Source: Actinacidiphila rubida (GTDB lineage Bacteria; Actinomycetota; Actinomycetes; Streptomycetales; Streptomycetaceae). Taken from it: 64,000 nt of DNA. Numbering within the stretch: position 1 is the first letter of the stretch; each line of letters begins with the position of its first letter. Where the stretch lies: NCBI RefSeq assembly GCF_900110255.1, contig NZ_FODD01000036.1, forward strand, positions 1 to 64,000, written 5' to 3'. This document shows positions 41,876 through 50,576 of this stretch, one piece after another. The position numbers and the translations under genes are program-made. Under the pieces are notes generated by a model. It had not been told where the DNA came from and ran no database searches. It saw only the letters and a program-made list of their open reading frames with translations.

Positions 41876-43414
41876 TCAGCAGGTGCCGTCGGCGATCACA
41901 TAGGAGTCCGCCCCGGTCTGCTTGAGGGTGTGGACGGTGTACACGTTCCACAGGCCCATGTTCTGGTTCGAGCCGTCGGCGTACGCGTAGCCGCCGCTCT
42001 GGTGGGCGCGTCCCGCCGCGACCTGGTTGTAGTTGTTGTCGGTGAAGCACGCCCCGCTGCCGCCGCCGGTGGTCGTGGCGGTCACCGCGGACGAGACCGG
42101 TCCCGCCTTCCCCGAGGAGTCGACGGCGGCCACCGTGTACGTGTACGACGTGCCGGCCGTCAGACCGCTGTCGGTGAAGGAGGTGCCGGTGGGCGAGCCC
42201 ACCGCGGTACCGCCCCGGTACACCGTGTACGACGCGGCGCCGCTGACCGCGGACCAGCTCAGCGACGCCGTCGTGCCCGTCGTCCCGGTGACCGCGAGGC
42301 CGGCCGGCGCGGGAAGGCTGCCGGTGCCGCCGCCACCGGTGCCGCCCGAGCCGTCGAGGCCCCAGAAGCGCGCGGTGTAGTAGCTGGAGCAGATGGTGTC
42401 GATGTAGTACGTGCCGGTGCTGCCGCACTGGTCGGTGGCCGAGCCCGGGTCGACCGCCAGGCCGTGGCTCATTCCCGAGATCTGGTACAGCTCCACCGCG
42501 GGCTTGCCCTGCGGGTCGTTGTAGACGCTCAGCGAGGTGCCGCCCGGCAGGGACTGGGTGCTGGACGCGGTCTGGCCGATGCCCCACGCGTTCGTCCACT
42601 GGTCGCGCAGTTCGGTGGCGTTGACCGGCTGCACGGTCGTGTCCGAGGTGCCCTGCCAGATCGCGACGCGCGGCCAGGGCCCGCCGTACCCCGGGTCGGA
42701 GGCGCGGACCTTGTCGCCCCACTGCGCCGGCGTCAGGTTGAGGCTGCCGTACTGGCACTGCGAGGCGGCGGTCTGGGTGGTGGCGCACTGCGCGGGCAGG
42801 CCGGAGTCGACCGAGCCGCCCGCGAAGACGTCCGGGTAGTCGGCGAGCAGGTCCGCGGTCATGCCGGCGCCCGCCGACAGGCCGGTGACGTACACCCGGT
42901 GGGTGTCCGAGCCGTACTGGGACGCGGCGGCCGACACCATCGACACCACCGACGCGGCCTCGCCCTTGCCGCGGGTGTCCTTGGTGGAGTCGAACCAGCT
43001 GAAGCAGGACAGCGAGTTGTTCGTGGCGCTGGTCTGCGGGAGGACGAGCGCGAAGCCCCACAGATCGGCGTACTTCTGCCAGCCCGAGTTGGCGAAGTAG
43101 TCGCTCGCGCTCTGCGTGCAGCCGTGCATGGCCACGACCAGCGGCGCGCCGGCCGGCAGGTTGGCGGGCGCGTACTCGTACATCGCGAGGTTGCCCGGGT
43201 TGGACCCGAACGACGAGACCTGTGTCAGGCCGGCGGCGCTCGCCGGGGCCGCGGAGGCGAACACGCCGAGGCCCGCGGCCAGCAGCGCGAGGACGGCCAG
43301 CACCGCGGCCAGCGCGGGGCGCCTGGCCGGCGCCCGCCGGGGAGCGGGACGGGGGGTCGGGGGAGAGGCGCGGTGGTCACGGAGGGGCGTGGGGGCACGG
43401 GAGGGAAGAGGCAT
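41876..43414 (-). CDS. Extracellular PHB depolymerase (esterase, Fn3, substrate-binding domain)
   Basis: 512 residues from the ATG at 43414 (GGAG 6 nt upstream). An Arg-rich leader and hydrophobic core (about 30-60, ending APASA) form the signal. The catalytic domain (about 62-345) has the oxyanion block VVAMHGCTQSASDYF, lipase box VTGLSAGAGM (Ser), and GMSHGLAVDPG (His). A fibronectin III domain (about 370-455) follows. The C-terminal module contains FTDNNYNQVAAGRAHQSGGY and MGLWNVYTVHTLKQTG, as in the substrate-binding domain of polyhydroxybutyrate depolymerases. The divergent 3-hydroxybutyrate dehydrogenase and permease support PHB as substrate. Confidence 0.87.
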   Translation of the reverse strand: MPLPSRAPTPLRDHRASPPTPRPAPRRAPARRPALAAVLAVLALLAAGLGVFASAAPASAAGLTQVSSFGSNPGNLAMYEYAPANLPAGAPLVVAMHGCTQSASDYFANSGWQKYADLWGFALVLPQTSATNNSLSCFSWFDSTKDTRGKGEAASVVSMVSAAASQYGSDTHRVYVTGLSAGAGMTADLLADYPDVFAGGSVDSGLPAQCATTQTAASQCQYGSLNLTPAQWGDKVRASDPGYGGPWPRVAIWQGTSDTTVQPVNATELRDQWTNAWGIGQTASSTQSLPGGTSLSVYNDPQGKPAVELYQISGMSHGLAVDPGSATDQCGSTGTYYIDTICSSYYTARFWGLDGSGGTGGGGTGSLPAPAGLAVTGTTGTTASLSWSAVSGAASYTVYRGGTAVGSPTGTSFTDSGLTAGTSYTYTVAAVDSSGKAGPVSSAVTATTTGGGSGACFTDNNYNQVAAGRAHQSGGYAYADGSNQNMGLWNVYTVHTLKQTGADSYVIADGTC

Positions 43415-43800
43415 GGTCGGCTCCATGGGGGGATCCGGTCGTCCGGCTGGCGTGGACGCTAGGACCGGGCCGGGACGCCGGACACGTGACAGACCGCCAC
43501 CTCCGGGACCGGTGAATGGTGGCCGCCGCCATTGCGGGAGGGCACCGGCGGTGATCACGCGGCCGCGCCCGCCCCGCGCCTGGCCCGCGTCCGCTCCCCG
43601 CGGGCGGCCCCGGGCGAACCGGTGCGGCCGGTCCGGGTCCTGGGCGTTGTCGCCCTCCGGGTCCGGGCCGGCGACGCCCGCGCGCCCGCGTGGCCCGGTG
43701 CGGTCCGCGCGCGGCATGGGGCGAACCACCATGGCCGCGCCGCGAAGTATGGCCGCGGCCCACGTGTGCGGGCCTCCCCAACCTTCCTAGCGTGGCGGCC
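43415..43800. other. Divergent promoter region of the PHB locus
   Basis: This 386-bp gap lies between the depolymerase and 3-hydroxybutyrate dehydrogenase genes. It contains a direct repeat ATGGCCGCG (about 43731 and 43752) near the dehydrogenase side, which may be a regulator site. No gene is supported. Confidence 0.4.
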
Positions 43801-44604
43801 ATGGAGAGCACTCAGAGCCCCGGTCCCGGCGGGGCCACGGAGGGCGCGCCGGGCGGCGCGCGCTTCCTGGCCGGGCGCACGGCCCTGGTCACCGGGGCCG
43901 CCAGCGGCATCGGGCGGGCCTGCGCGGTGGCGTTCGCCGAGGCGGGCGCCGCCGTCTACGTGGTGGACCGGGCCGCCGACGCGGCCAAGGAGGTGGCCGC
44001 CGAGATCGGCGGCACCTGCCTGGTCGCCGACCTGTCCGACCCCGACGCGGTGGACGCGCTGCCCGCCGACGCGGACATCGTCGTCAACAACGCGGGGCTG
44101 CAGCACATCGCCCCGGTCCACGAGTTCCCGCCGGAACGGTTCCAGCTGATCCAGCGGGTCATGGTCGAGGCGCCGTTCCGGATCCTGCGCCGCACCCTGC
44201 CGCACATGTACGACCAGGGGTGGGGGCGGGTCGTCAACATCTCGTCCGTGCACGGCCTGCGGGCCAGCCCCTTCAAGTCGGCGTACGTCGCGGCGAAGCA
44301 CGCCCTCGAAGGGCTCAGCAAGACCGTCGCTCTCGAAGCCGCCGAGTACGGCGTCACCAGCAACTGCATCAACCCCGGGTACGTGCGGACCCCCCTGGTC
44401 GAGGACCAGATCGCCGGGCAGGCCGCCACCCGCGGGATCCCCGAGGCGGAGGTCGTGGCACGCGTGATGCTCGAACGCACCGCGATCAAGCGGCTGATCG
44501 AGCCGGGCGAGGTGGCGGCCGCCGCGCTGTGGCTGTGCTCGCCGCACACCGGCTATCTCACCGGCGCCTCGCTGCCCCTCGACGGCGGATGGACCGCGCA
44601 CTAG
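43801..44604 (+). CDS. bdhA: 3-hydroxybutyrate dehydrogenase (SDR)
   Basis: 267 residues. The Rossmann motif is TGAASGIGRACA. Signature blocks of this SDR subgroup are NNAGLQHIAPVHEFPPERF, GWGRVVNISSVHGLRASPFKS (in part), YVAAKHALEGLSKTVALE (catalytic Tyr and Lys), and NPGYVRTPLVEDQI. It oxidises 3-hydroxybutyrate to acetoacetate with NAD. The position between a PHB depolymerase and an MHS permease fits breakdown of PHB monomer. The ATG has only a weak ribosome site. Confidence 0.9.
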   Translation: MESTQSPGPGGATEGAPGGARFLAGRTALVTGAASGIGRACAVAFAEAGAAVYVVDRAADAAKEVAAEIGGTCLVADLSDPDAVDALPADADIVVNNAGLQHIAPVHEFPPERFQLIQRVMVEAPFRILRRTLPHMYDQGWGRVVNISSVHGLRASPFKSAYVAAKHALEGLSKTVALEAAEYGVTSNCINPGYVRTPLVEDQIAGQAATRGIPEAEVVARVMLERTAIKRLIEPGEVAAAALWLCSPHTGYLTGASLPLDGGWTAH

Positions 44605-44758
44605 TCCCCGTCCGGTCCCGCACCGCCCACGCGCCCCACGAACGGACTCCTTCGGCCCGAACTCCCGCGACACCCGATCCCCCCGCGCATGCCCGACGGC
44701 CCCCACCCGTCCCGTCCCTTCCGTCCCCCCGCTCGACCTCCAGAGAACGGTGAACCCC

Positions 44759-46228
44759 ATGGCCCCTCACACCGGCGTGAACGGACCGCAACCCGCCGGG
44801 CCGCCCGGCGCCGCCCGGCCCGCCCGCACCCGACCCGCCGACCTGCGCCGCGTGGTCGCGGCCAGCCTCATCGGCACGACGGTGGAGTGGTACGACTACT
44901 TCCTGTACGGATCAGCCGCCGCGCTCGTCTTCGGGAAGGTCTTCTTCCCCGACTCCGATCCGCTGACGGGCACGCTCCTGTCGTTCCTCACCTACGCGAT
45001 CGGATTCGCCGCCCGGCCCGTCGGCGCCATGGTCTTCGGGCACTACGGCGACCGCGTCGGCCGCAAGAAGCTGCTGGTGCTCAGCCTGCTGATGATGGGC
45101 GGCGCGACCACCCTGATCGGCTGCGTGCCCAGCTACGCGAGCATAGGCGTCGCCGCGCCCGTCCTGCTGACCCTGCTCCGCGTCATCCAGGGCTTCGCGC
45201 TCGGCGGCGAGTGGGGCGGCGCGGTGCTGCTGGTGTCCGAACACGGCGACGACAAGCGGCGCGGCTTCTGGGCGTCGTGGCCCCAGGGCGGGGCACCCGC
45301 CGGGAACCTCATCGCGGTCGGCGTGCTGTCGCTGATGACCACCGTGCAGAGCGACGCGACGTTCACCGCGTGGGGCTGGCGCATCCCGTTCCTGCTGTCC
45401 GCGGTCCTGGTCGGCATCGGCCTGTGGATCCGGCTGTCGGTCGACGAGTCGCCGCTGTTCAAGGACGCGCTGGCCAAGGCGGAGCAGCGCAAGGCCGAGG
45501 AGCCCGGGCAGCAGGGTGCCGTCGACCGCATCCCGGGCCTCGCGGTGCTGCGCGACCACTGGCGGGACGTGCTCGTCGCGATGGGCGCCCGCATGGCGGA
45601 GAACATCTCGTACTACGTGATCACCACGTTCGTCCTCGCCTACTGCGTCGAGCACCTCGAGATCGGCAAGCAGACCGCCCTCAACGCCGTGCTGATCGGC
45701 TCGGCCGTCCAGTTCTGCCTGATCCCGCTGTTCGGCGCGCTCTCCGACCGGGTCGGCCGCAAGCCGGTCTACCTGGTGGGCGCCGTCGGCACCGGAGCGT
45801 GGGCCTGGGCCTTCTTCACCCTCCTCGACACCAAGGACTTCCCGTCGCTGGTGCTGGCGGTGACCGTGGGCCTCGTCTTCCACAGCGCGATGTACGCACC
45901 CCAGGCGGCGTTCTTCTCCGAACTGTTCGCGACCCGGATGCGCTACTCCGGGGCCTCGTTCGGCGCCCAGTTCGCCTCCGTCGCGGCGGGCGCCCCCGCG
46001 CCGCTCATCGCGGTCGCGCTGCTCAAGTCGTACGGCGACGCCACGCCGGTGTCGGTGTACGTGTCGCTGGCCGCCGTCGTCACCGTCATCGCGCTGCTCT
46101 TCGCCCGCGAGACCAGGGGCCGCACCCTCACGGACCTGCGGAACCCGGCGGACGACGCGGCCGGCGACGGGGAGGGGTCCACCTCGGTAGTCTCTGCGTC
46201 CACGGAAATGCCCACGTCACCCGCGTGA
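44759..46228 (+). CDS. MHS-family MFS permease, probable 3-hydroxybutyrate or organic acid uptake
   Basis: 489 residues from the ATG at 44759 (GGTGA 5 nt upstream; a GTG at 44750 is an alternative). MHS/metabolite:H+ symporter markers are TTVEWYDYFLYGSAAALVFGK, in part, GAMVFGHYGDRVGRKKLLV and IQGFALGGEWGGAVLL, with ARETRGRTLTDL near the end. About 12 membrane segments are seen. It follows bdhA on the same strand and precedes a PucR-type regulator, so import of 3-hydroxybutyrate released by the secreted depolymerase is a reasonable inference; other small organic acids remain possible. Confidence 0.85.
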   Translation: MAPHTGVNGPQPAGPPGAARPARTRPADLRRVVAASLIGTTVEWYDYFLYGSAAALVFGKVFFPDSDPLTGTLLSFLTYAIGFAARPVGAMVFGHYGDRVGRKKLLVLSLLMMGGATTLIGCVPSYASIGVAAPVLLTLLRVIQGFALGGEWGGAVLLVSEHGDDKRRGFWASWPQGGAPAGNLIAVGVLSLMTTVQSDATFTAWGWRIPFLLSAVLVGIGLWIRLSVDESPLFKDALAKAEQRKAEEPGQQGAVDRIPGLAVLRDHWRDVLVAMGARMAENISYYVITTFVLAYCVEHLEIGKQTALNAVLIGSAVQFCLIPLFGALSDRVGRKPVYLVGAVGTGAWAWAFFTLLDTKDFPSLVLAVTVGLVFHSAMYAPQAAFFSELFATRMRYSGASFGAQFASVAAGAPAPLIAVALLKSYGDATPVSVYVSLAAVVTVIALLFARETRGRTLTDLRNPADDAAGDGEGSTSVVSASTEMPTSPA

Positions 46229-46232
46229 CGTG
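46213..46232. repeat. Inverted repeat across the MHS permease stop codon
   Basis: CACGTCAC-CCGC-GTGACGTG, perfect 8-bp arms, contains the TGA stop (46226-46228). It may add to the terminator that follows or bind a regulator. Confidence 0.4.
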
Positions 46233-46250
46233 CGACGACCCGTCCGTACT

Positions 46251-46286
46251 CCCGGTGAGGAGCCGCAGCCGCGGCTCCTCACCGGG
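46251..46286 (+). terminator. Strong hairpin terminator after the MHS permease
   Basis: Perfect 16-bp arms (CCCGGTGAGGAGCCGC and its complement) with a 4-nt loop, 22 bp after the permease stop and 27 bp before the regulator start. The regulator may therefore depend on read-through or its own promoter. Confidence 0.6.
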
Positions 46287-46313
46287 CCCGTTCCCAGCCG
46301 CCCGGTGGTCCCG

Positions 46314-48413
46314 ATGCCCGAACCTGCCGCACCCATAGCGCCGTTCCTGCGCCGGCTGCTCGACCTGATCGCCGAGGACGCGCCCGCCGAGGAGTACGGT
46401 GCGGTCTCGGTGGAGGCCAGGTCCGCGGGCGCGGGCCCGGCCGACCTCGCCGAACTGGAGCGGGCCGTCGGGACCGCGCTGCGCGTGCGCCGGGTGCTGC
46501 GCCAGCACCGCCGGCGTGAGACCGAGCTGGCCGCGCTCTTCGACACCGCGGGCGACCTGGCCGCGCTGCGCGACCTCGACGCGGTGCTGCAGTCCATCGT
46601 CCGCAGGGCCCGGATGCTGCTGGGCACCGACACCGCCTACCTGACGCTGCGCGACGACGAGGCCGGCGACACGTACATGCGGGTCACCGACGGGTCGGTG
46701 TCCCCGCTGTTCCAGACGCTGCGGCTCAGCTACGGCGACGGCCTGGGCGGTCTCGTCGCGCAGACCGCCCGCCCCTACGCCAGCCCCGACTACCGCACCG
46801 ACCAGCGTTTCCGGCACACCGGCTCGATCGACGAGGGCGTGCTCGACGAGGGACTGGTCGGCATCCTCGGAGTGCCGCTGCTGCTGGGCGGGCGCGGAGG
46901 AGCGGTGCGGGCGGGGGGACCCGCGGCGAACGGGGCGGGGGCGAAGGGGTCCGCGGCGAACGGGTCGGGGGCGATCGGGTCCGCGGCGAACGGGTCGGGG
47001 GCGATCGGGTCCGGCAAGGGCACAGTCGTGAACGGCTCGGGGGCGAAGGGCTCGCGAGCCGCCGTCACCGCCCCGGGCTCGGGCGACGGCGACGTCATCG
47101 GCGTGCTGTTCGCCGCGGACCGCACGCCGCGCCCGTTCACACCGGACGAGGTGGCGCTGCTGTGCTCGCTCGCCGCGCACGCCGCCATCGCCATCGACAC
47201 CGCGAAGGCCATCACCGAACTCGCCGAGGCCGGCGCGGTGATCCGCGAGCACGCCGCCGCCATGCAGCGGGCCGAGGAGGCCCACGACCGGCTCACCGAC
47301 CTGGTGCTGCGCGGCGGCGACCTCTCGGAGGTGGCCGCCGCCGTCGCCGGGCTGCTGGAAGGGCCGATCACCATCCACGACCCGGAGGGCCGGACGCTGG
47401 CCGCGGTCGGGCGGCGCGGCGAGGAGTTCGCGGGACCCGTGCCCGAGACCGCCTCGCTCGTACGGCACGCCGCCGACTCGCACGCCGCGGCCCGCGCGGT
47501 GTTCCGCGACAGCCGCTGGACCTGCGCGGTGCTCGCCGGCCAGGAACTGCTGGGCAGCCTCGTGCTGTACGGCCGCGGCCGGCTCGACGACTCCGACCGG
47601 CGGCTGTTCGAGCGGGCCGGCGTGGTCACCGCACTCCTGCTGCTGCTCAGCCGTTCCGTCGCCGAGACGGAGAACCGGGTGCGCGGCGAACTCGTCGCGG
47701 ACCTGCTCACCGCGCCCGACCGCGACCCCGCGGGCCTGGTCGTCCGCGGTCGCCGGCTCGGCATCGACCTCGGACGGCCGTGCCTGCTGCTCGTGGCCGA
47801 GACCGCGCCGGGCCACCACGACAAGCTCGTGGCAGCCGCGGGCCGCTGCCTGTTCGGCAGCGACGGGATCAGCGCGGAGCAGTCCGGCACGGTCGTGCTG
47901 CTCCTGCCGCACGACGGGTCGCGGCCCGGCGACGCGGCCCGCGCGGCCGTCGCCCAGCTGGCGCCGCTTGTCGGCGTGCCGGTCACGGTCGCCGCGGGGG
48001 GCCCGGCCGCGGGCCCGCGCGCCATCGCCGACGCGCACGCCGAGGCCGTGCGCTGCCTGCGGGCGCTGCAGTCGCTCGGCCGGAGCGGCGACGGCGCCAG
48101 CGCCGCCGAACTCGGCTTCCTCGGCGTGCTGCTGGGCAACGACCGCGACGTCGCGTCCTTCGTCGCGGCCACGCTCGGCCCCCTGCTCGACTACGACGCC
48201 CGCCGCGGCACCGAACTCGTCCGCACCCTCGGCGCGTACTTCGCGTGCGGCGGCACGCTGACCCGCACCAAGGACGAGCTGCACCTCCACGTCAACACCG
48301 TGGTCCAGCGCCTCGACCGCATCCAGGCGCTGCTCGGCGCGGGCTGGAACGACCCGGAGCGCGCCCTGGAACTCCAACTCGCCCTCCGCCTCCACCTGCT
48401 GTCCGCCTCCTGA
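46314..48413 (+). CDS. GAF/PucR (CdaR-like) transcriptional regulator with minisatellite-encoded insertion
   Basis: 699 residues from the ATG at 46314. The N-terminal part (about 1-100) is followed by a GAF domain (about 70-330; RARMLLGTDTAYLTLRDDE, LSYGDGLGGLVAQTARPY, DVIGVLFAADRTPRPFTPDE). Between GILGVPLLLGG and VIGVLFAADR, normally adjacent, sit about 60 extra residues. Three perfect or near-perfect 10-residue units (AANGSGAIGS) are encoded by a 30-bp tandem repeat. A CdaR/GGDEF-like middle and the C-terminal PucR helix-turn-helix end with LVRTLGAYFACGGTLTRTKDELHLHVNTVVQRL (in part). It probably controls the PHB genes beside it; the effector is unknown. Confidence 0.87.
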   Translation: MPEPAAPIAPFLRRLLDLIAEDAPAEEYGAVSVEARSAGAGPADLAELERAVGTALRVRRVLRQHRRRETELAALFDTAGDLAALRDLDAVLQSIVRRARMLLGTDTAYLTLRDDEAGDTYMRVTDGSVSPLFQTLRLSYGDGLGGLVAQTARPYASPDYRTDQRFRHTGSIDEGVLDEGLVGILGVPLLLGGRGGAVRAGGPAANGAGAKGSAANGSGAIGSAANGSGAIGSGKGTVVNGSGAKGSRAAVTAPGSGDGDVIGVLFAADRTPRPFTPDEVALLCSLAAHAAIAIDTAKAITELAEAGAVIREHAAAMQRAEEAHDRLTDLVLRGGDLSEVAAAVAGLLEGPITIHDPEGRTLAAVGRRGEEFAGPVPETASLVRHAADSHAAARAVFRDSRWTCAVLAGQELLGSLVLYGRGRLDDSDRRLFERAGVVTALLLLLSRSVAETENRVRGELVADLLTAPDRDPAGLVVRGRRLGIDLGRPCLLLVAETAPGHHDKLVAAAGRCLFGSDGISAEQSGTVVLLLPHDGSRPGDAARAAVAQLAPLVGVPVTVAAGGPAAGPRAIADAHAEAVRCLRALQSLGRSGDGASAAELGFLGVLLGNDRDVASFVAATLGPLLDYDARRGTELVRTLGAYFACGGTLTRTKDELHLHVNTVVQRLDRIQALLGAGWNDPERALELQLALRLHLLSAS
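46921..47010 (+). repeat. 30-bp in-frame tandem repeat (three units)
   Basis: Units start at 46921, 46951 and 46981, each CCGCGGCGAACGGGTCGGGG plus GCGATCGGGT. The first unit differs at a few bases. The period is a multiple of three, so copy-number change would alter protein length without a frameshift. The repeat lies within the GAF domain of the PucR-type regulator. Confidence 0.85.
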
Positions 48414-48508
48414 GCCCTGGCGCCGGACCGTCCGCTCGTGCGGGAGGACCGCCCGCGGTGGAGCAGGTCGGTCCGGCGCGGGCACCCCGTGGCCCGTATC
48501 GTGCGCGG

Positions 48509-49438
48509 ATGATCGTGATACCTGAGGCGTTCGTGCGCGCGACCGTGGCGCGGGAGGGGGAGGCGGGGGCGGCGTGGGTCCGTGAACTTCCGCGTATCGT
48601 CGCGGAGTTGCTGGAGTGCTGGGGGTGCGTCCCGGACGGGGATGTCACGCACGGGGGTGTGGGCGTCGTCGTGCCGGTGCACGGGGACGGGCGGAGCGCG
48701 GTGCTCAAGGTGTCGTTTCCGCATCCGGGGAACGTGCACGAGCCGGACGCCTTCGTCGCGTGGGGCGGGCGCGGGGCCGTCGTGCTGTACGAGCGTGACG
48801 ACGGGCGGTTCGCGATGCTGCTGGAGCGGGCGCACGCGGTGGACCTGACGCAGGTCGAGGACGGTGACGAGGTGGTGGCGGTGGCCGGGCGGCTCAGCCG
48901 CCGCCTGGCCGTGCCGGCGCCGGCCGGCCTGCCCCGGATGAGCGAACAGACCGACGCCTGGGAGAGGGAACTGCTCGCGGAGTCCGAGGAGTTGGGGCAT
49001 CCGCTGCCGCGCCGCGCGCTGGCCGCCGCCGTGGCGACGCTACGGGAGTTGGGCCGCGACCAGCCCGACACCCTCGTCCACGGAGACCTGCACGGCCGGA
49101 ACATCCTCCGGGCCGACCGGGAGTCGTGGCTGGCCGTCGACCCCAAGGGGTACGCCGGGGATCCCGCCTACGACGGCGGCACGCTGCTCACGTCGCGCGC
49201 GCTGACGCTGCTCGCGGCCGACGACCTCGGCAAGGCAGCGGACCGCGTCCTCGAGGTGTTCGCCGAGGCCGCCGAGCTCGACCGCGAACGCGTCCGGCGG
49301 TGGGCGCAGTTCCACGCCGTGCAGGCGTCCTTCTGGGGGCGCAGGCAGGGGTTCCGGACCGCGTGCGGTGGTCCGCGGCTGGACGACCTCACCGTGCTCG
49401 CCGACCGGCTCGCGGAGTTGCTCAGCCGGTGCGCGTAG
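48509..49438 (+). CDS. Aminoglycoside/hydroxyurea phosphotransferase family protein
   Basis: 309 residues from the ATG at 48509. The kinase fold is marked by AVLKVSFPHPGN (ATP-binding Lys), LVHGDLHGRNILRAD (catalytic loop) and WLAVDPKGYAGDPAYDGG (metal-binding Asp). This pattern is of the streptomycin 6-phosphotransferase-like group. In antibiotic producers such kinases inactivate aminoglycosides, but most family members have unknown substrates. It stands alone, and its 3' end overlaps that of the convergent livM gene by 17 bp. Confidence 0.82.
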   Translation: MIVIPEAFVRATVAREGEAGAAWVRELPRIVAELLECWGCVPDGDVTHGGVGVVVPVHGDGRSAVLKVSFPHPGNVHEPDAFVAWGGRGAVVLYERDDGRFAMLLERAHAVDLTQVEDGDEVVAVAGRLSRRLAVPAPAGLPRMSEQTDAWERELLAESEELGHPLPRRALAAAVATLRELGRDQPDTLVHGDLHGRNILRADRESWLAVDPKGYAGDPAYDGGTLLTSRALTLLAADDLGKAADRVLEVFAEAAELDRERVRRWAQFHAVQASFWGRRQGFRTACGGPRLDDLTVLADRLAELLSRCA

Positions 49439-50576
49439 CCCCGTCGGCCCCCGCCTTCCCGACCTCGTCCGGCGGCCGCCGTGAGGCTACGGCCCGGGTG
49501 CGGGCCGTCCGTACGCGGTGCGGGAGGCGGGCCATGCCGCCGGGGAGGACGTAGACCGCGATGACGAACAGGGTGCCCAGCAGGAACAGCGGCTGGGACA
49601 GCGGGACGCGCAGGACCGAGGGGAGGCCGGCCACGGCTCCGGAGCCCGCGAGGTCGCCCAGGCGCTGGTCGGCCCAGGTGTACGCGACACCGCCGATGAG
49701 GGGGCCCCAGCGCGAACCCGACCCGCCCAGCACCACCATGACCAGGAGGGACAGGGTGAAGTCGGAGGTGGTCGTCTGCGGGGTCGCGCCGCCGGTGAGG
49801 AGCAGGTGCACGACGCCGCCGGCCGCCGCCAGCGCGCCCGCGAGGACGAACGCGACGAGCTTGAAGCCGTAGGGACGCAGGCCCAGCACCTCCACCCGGC
49901 GCTCGTTCTCCTTGATGCCCTCCCACACCCGGCCGGTGGGGGAGCGCACCGCCCACTGCACGACGGCGAGCGTCACCACCAGGTAGGCCAGGGCGATCCA
50001 GTACAGGTTCGCGGTGTTGCCGATGCCGGTCAGCGACGACGGCAGGGCGTCCGCGGGGATCGCGCGGCCCTCCTCGCCGCCGGTCACGCCCCCGGGGTCG
50101 CGCTCCACGAGCAGCGACCCGGCCTGCGCGAACGCCAGCGTGACCATCGAGAAGGCGATGCCGGACACCCGCAGCGAGACCGAACCGAGGAGCGCGGCCA
50201 GCGCGGTCCCGGACAGCAGGCCGAGCACCACCGACGGCACGAACGGCAGCCCGGCCTCCGTCATGAAGGCGTTCGTCAGGTAGCTGCCCGCGGCGAAGTA
50301 CAGGGCATGCCCGAACGACAGCAGGCCGGTCCGTCCGAGCAGCAGGTCGTAGCCGGTGGCGAGCGCCCCGAACACCAGACACAGCGCGAGGAGTTGCAGG
50401 CTGCCCGCGGAGCCGATCGGGCCGTCGAGCAGGCCCGGCAGCGGCATCGCGCTGTACGGCACGACGACGAGGACCGCGAGGGCCGCCGCGGGCCACCAGC
50501 GGGTCCACCGCCGGGCACCCGGCGGTACCGCCGCCGCGTCGGGGGCCGCCTCGCGGACCGGAGTGGCGGTGGTCAT
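49422..50576 (-). CDS. livM: Branched-chain amino acid ABC transporter permease (LivM type)
   Basis: 384 residues with about ten hydrophobic segments. Family markers are GYDLLLGRTGLLSFGHALYFAAGSYL, in part, VSLRVSGIAFSMVTLAFAQ, and GIKENERRVEVLGLRPYGFKLVAFV (the EAA-like cytoplasmic loop). LTGGATPQTTTSDFTLSLLVMVVLGG, in part, follows. The start overlaps the livH stop (ATGA). It is the last gene of a five-gene leftward operon in the order livK, livG, livF, livH, livM. The cargo may be a branched-chain amino acid or a related acid or amide. Confidence 0.88.
   Translation of the reverse strand: MTTATPVREAAPDAAAVPPGARRWTRWWPAAALAVLVVVPYSAMPLPGLLDGPIGSAGSLQLLALCLVFGALATGYDLLLGRTGLLSFGHALYFAAGSYLTNAFMTEAGLPFVPSVVLGLLSGTALAALLGSVSLRVSGIAFSMVTLAFAQAGSLLVERDPGGVTGGEEGRAIPADALPSSLTGIGNTANLYWIALAYLVVTLAVVQWAVRSPTGRVWEGIKENERRVEVLGLRPYGFKLVAFVLAGALAAAGGVVHLLLTGGATPQTTTSDFTLSLLVMVVLGGSGSRWGPLIGGVAYTWADQRLGDLAGSGAVAGLPSVLRVPLSQPLFLLGTLFVIAVYVLPGGMARLPHRVRTARTRAVASRRPPDEVGKAGADGATRTG

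Noticed and set aside
46921-47010. 30-bp repeats as a CRISPR array
   Set aside because: The units are directly adjacent without spacers and are translated in frame as AANGSGAIGS.
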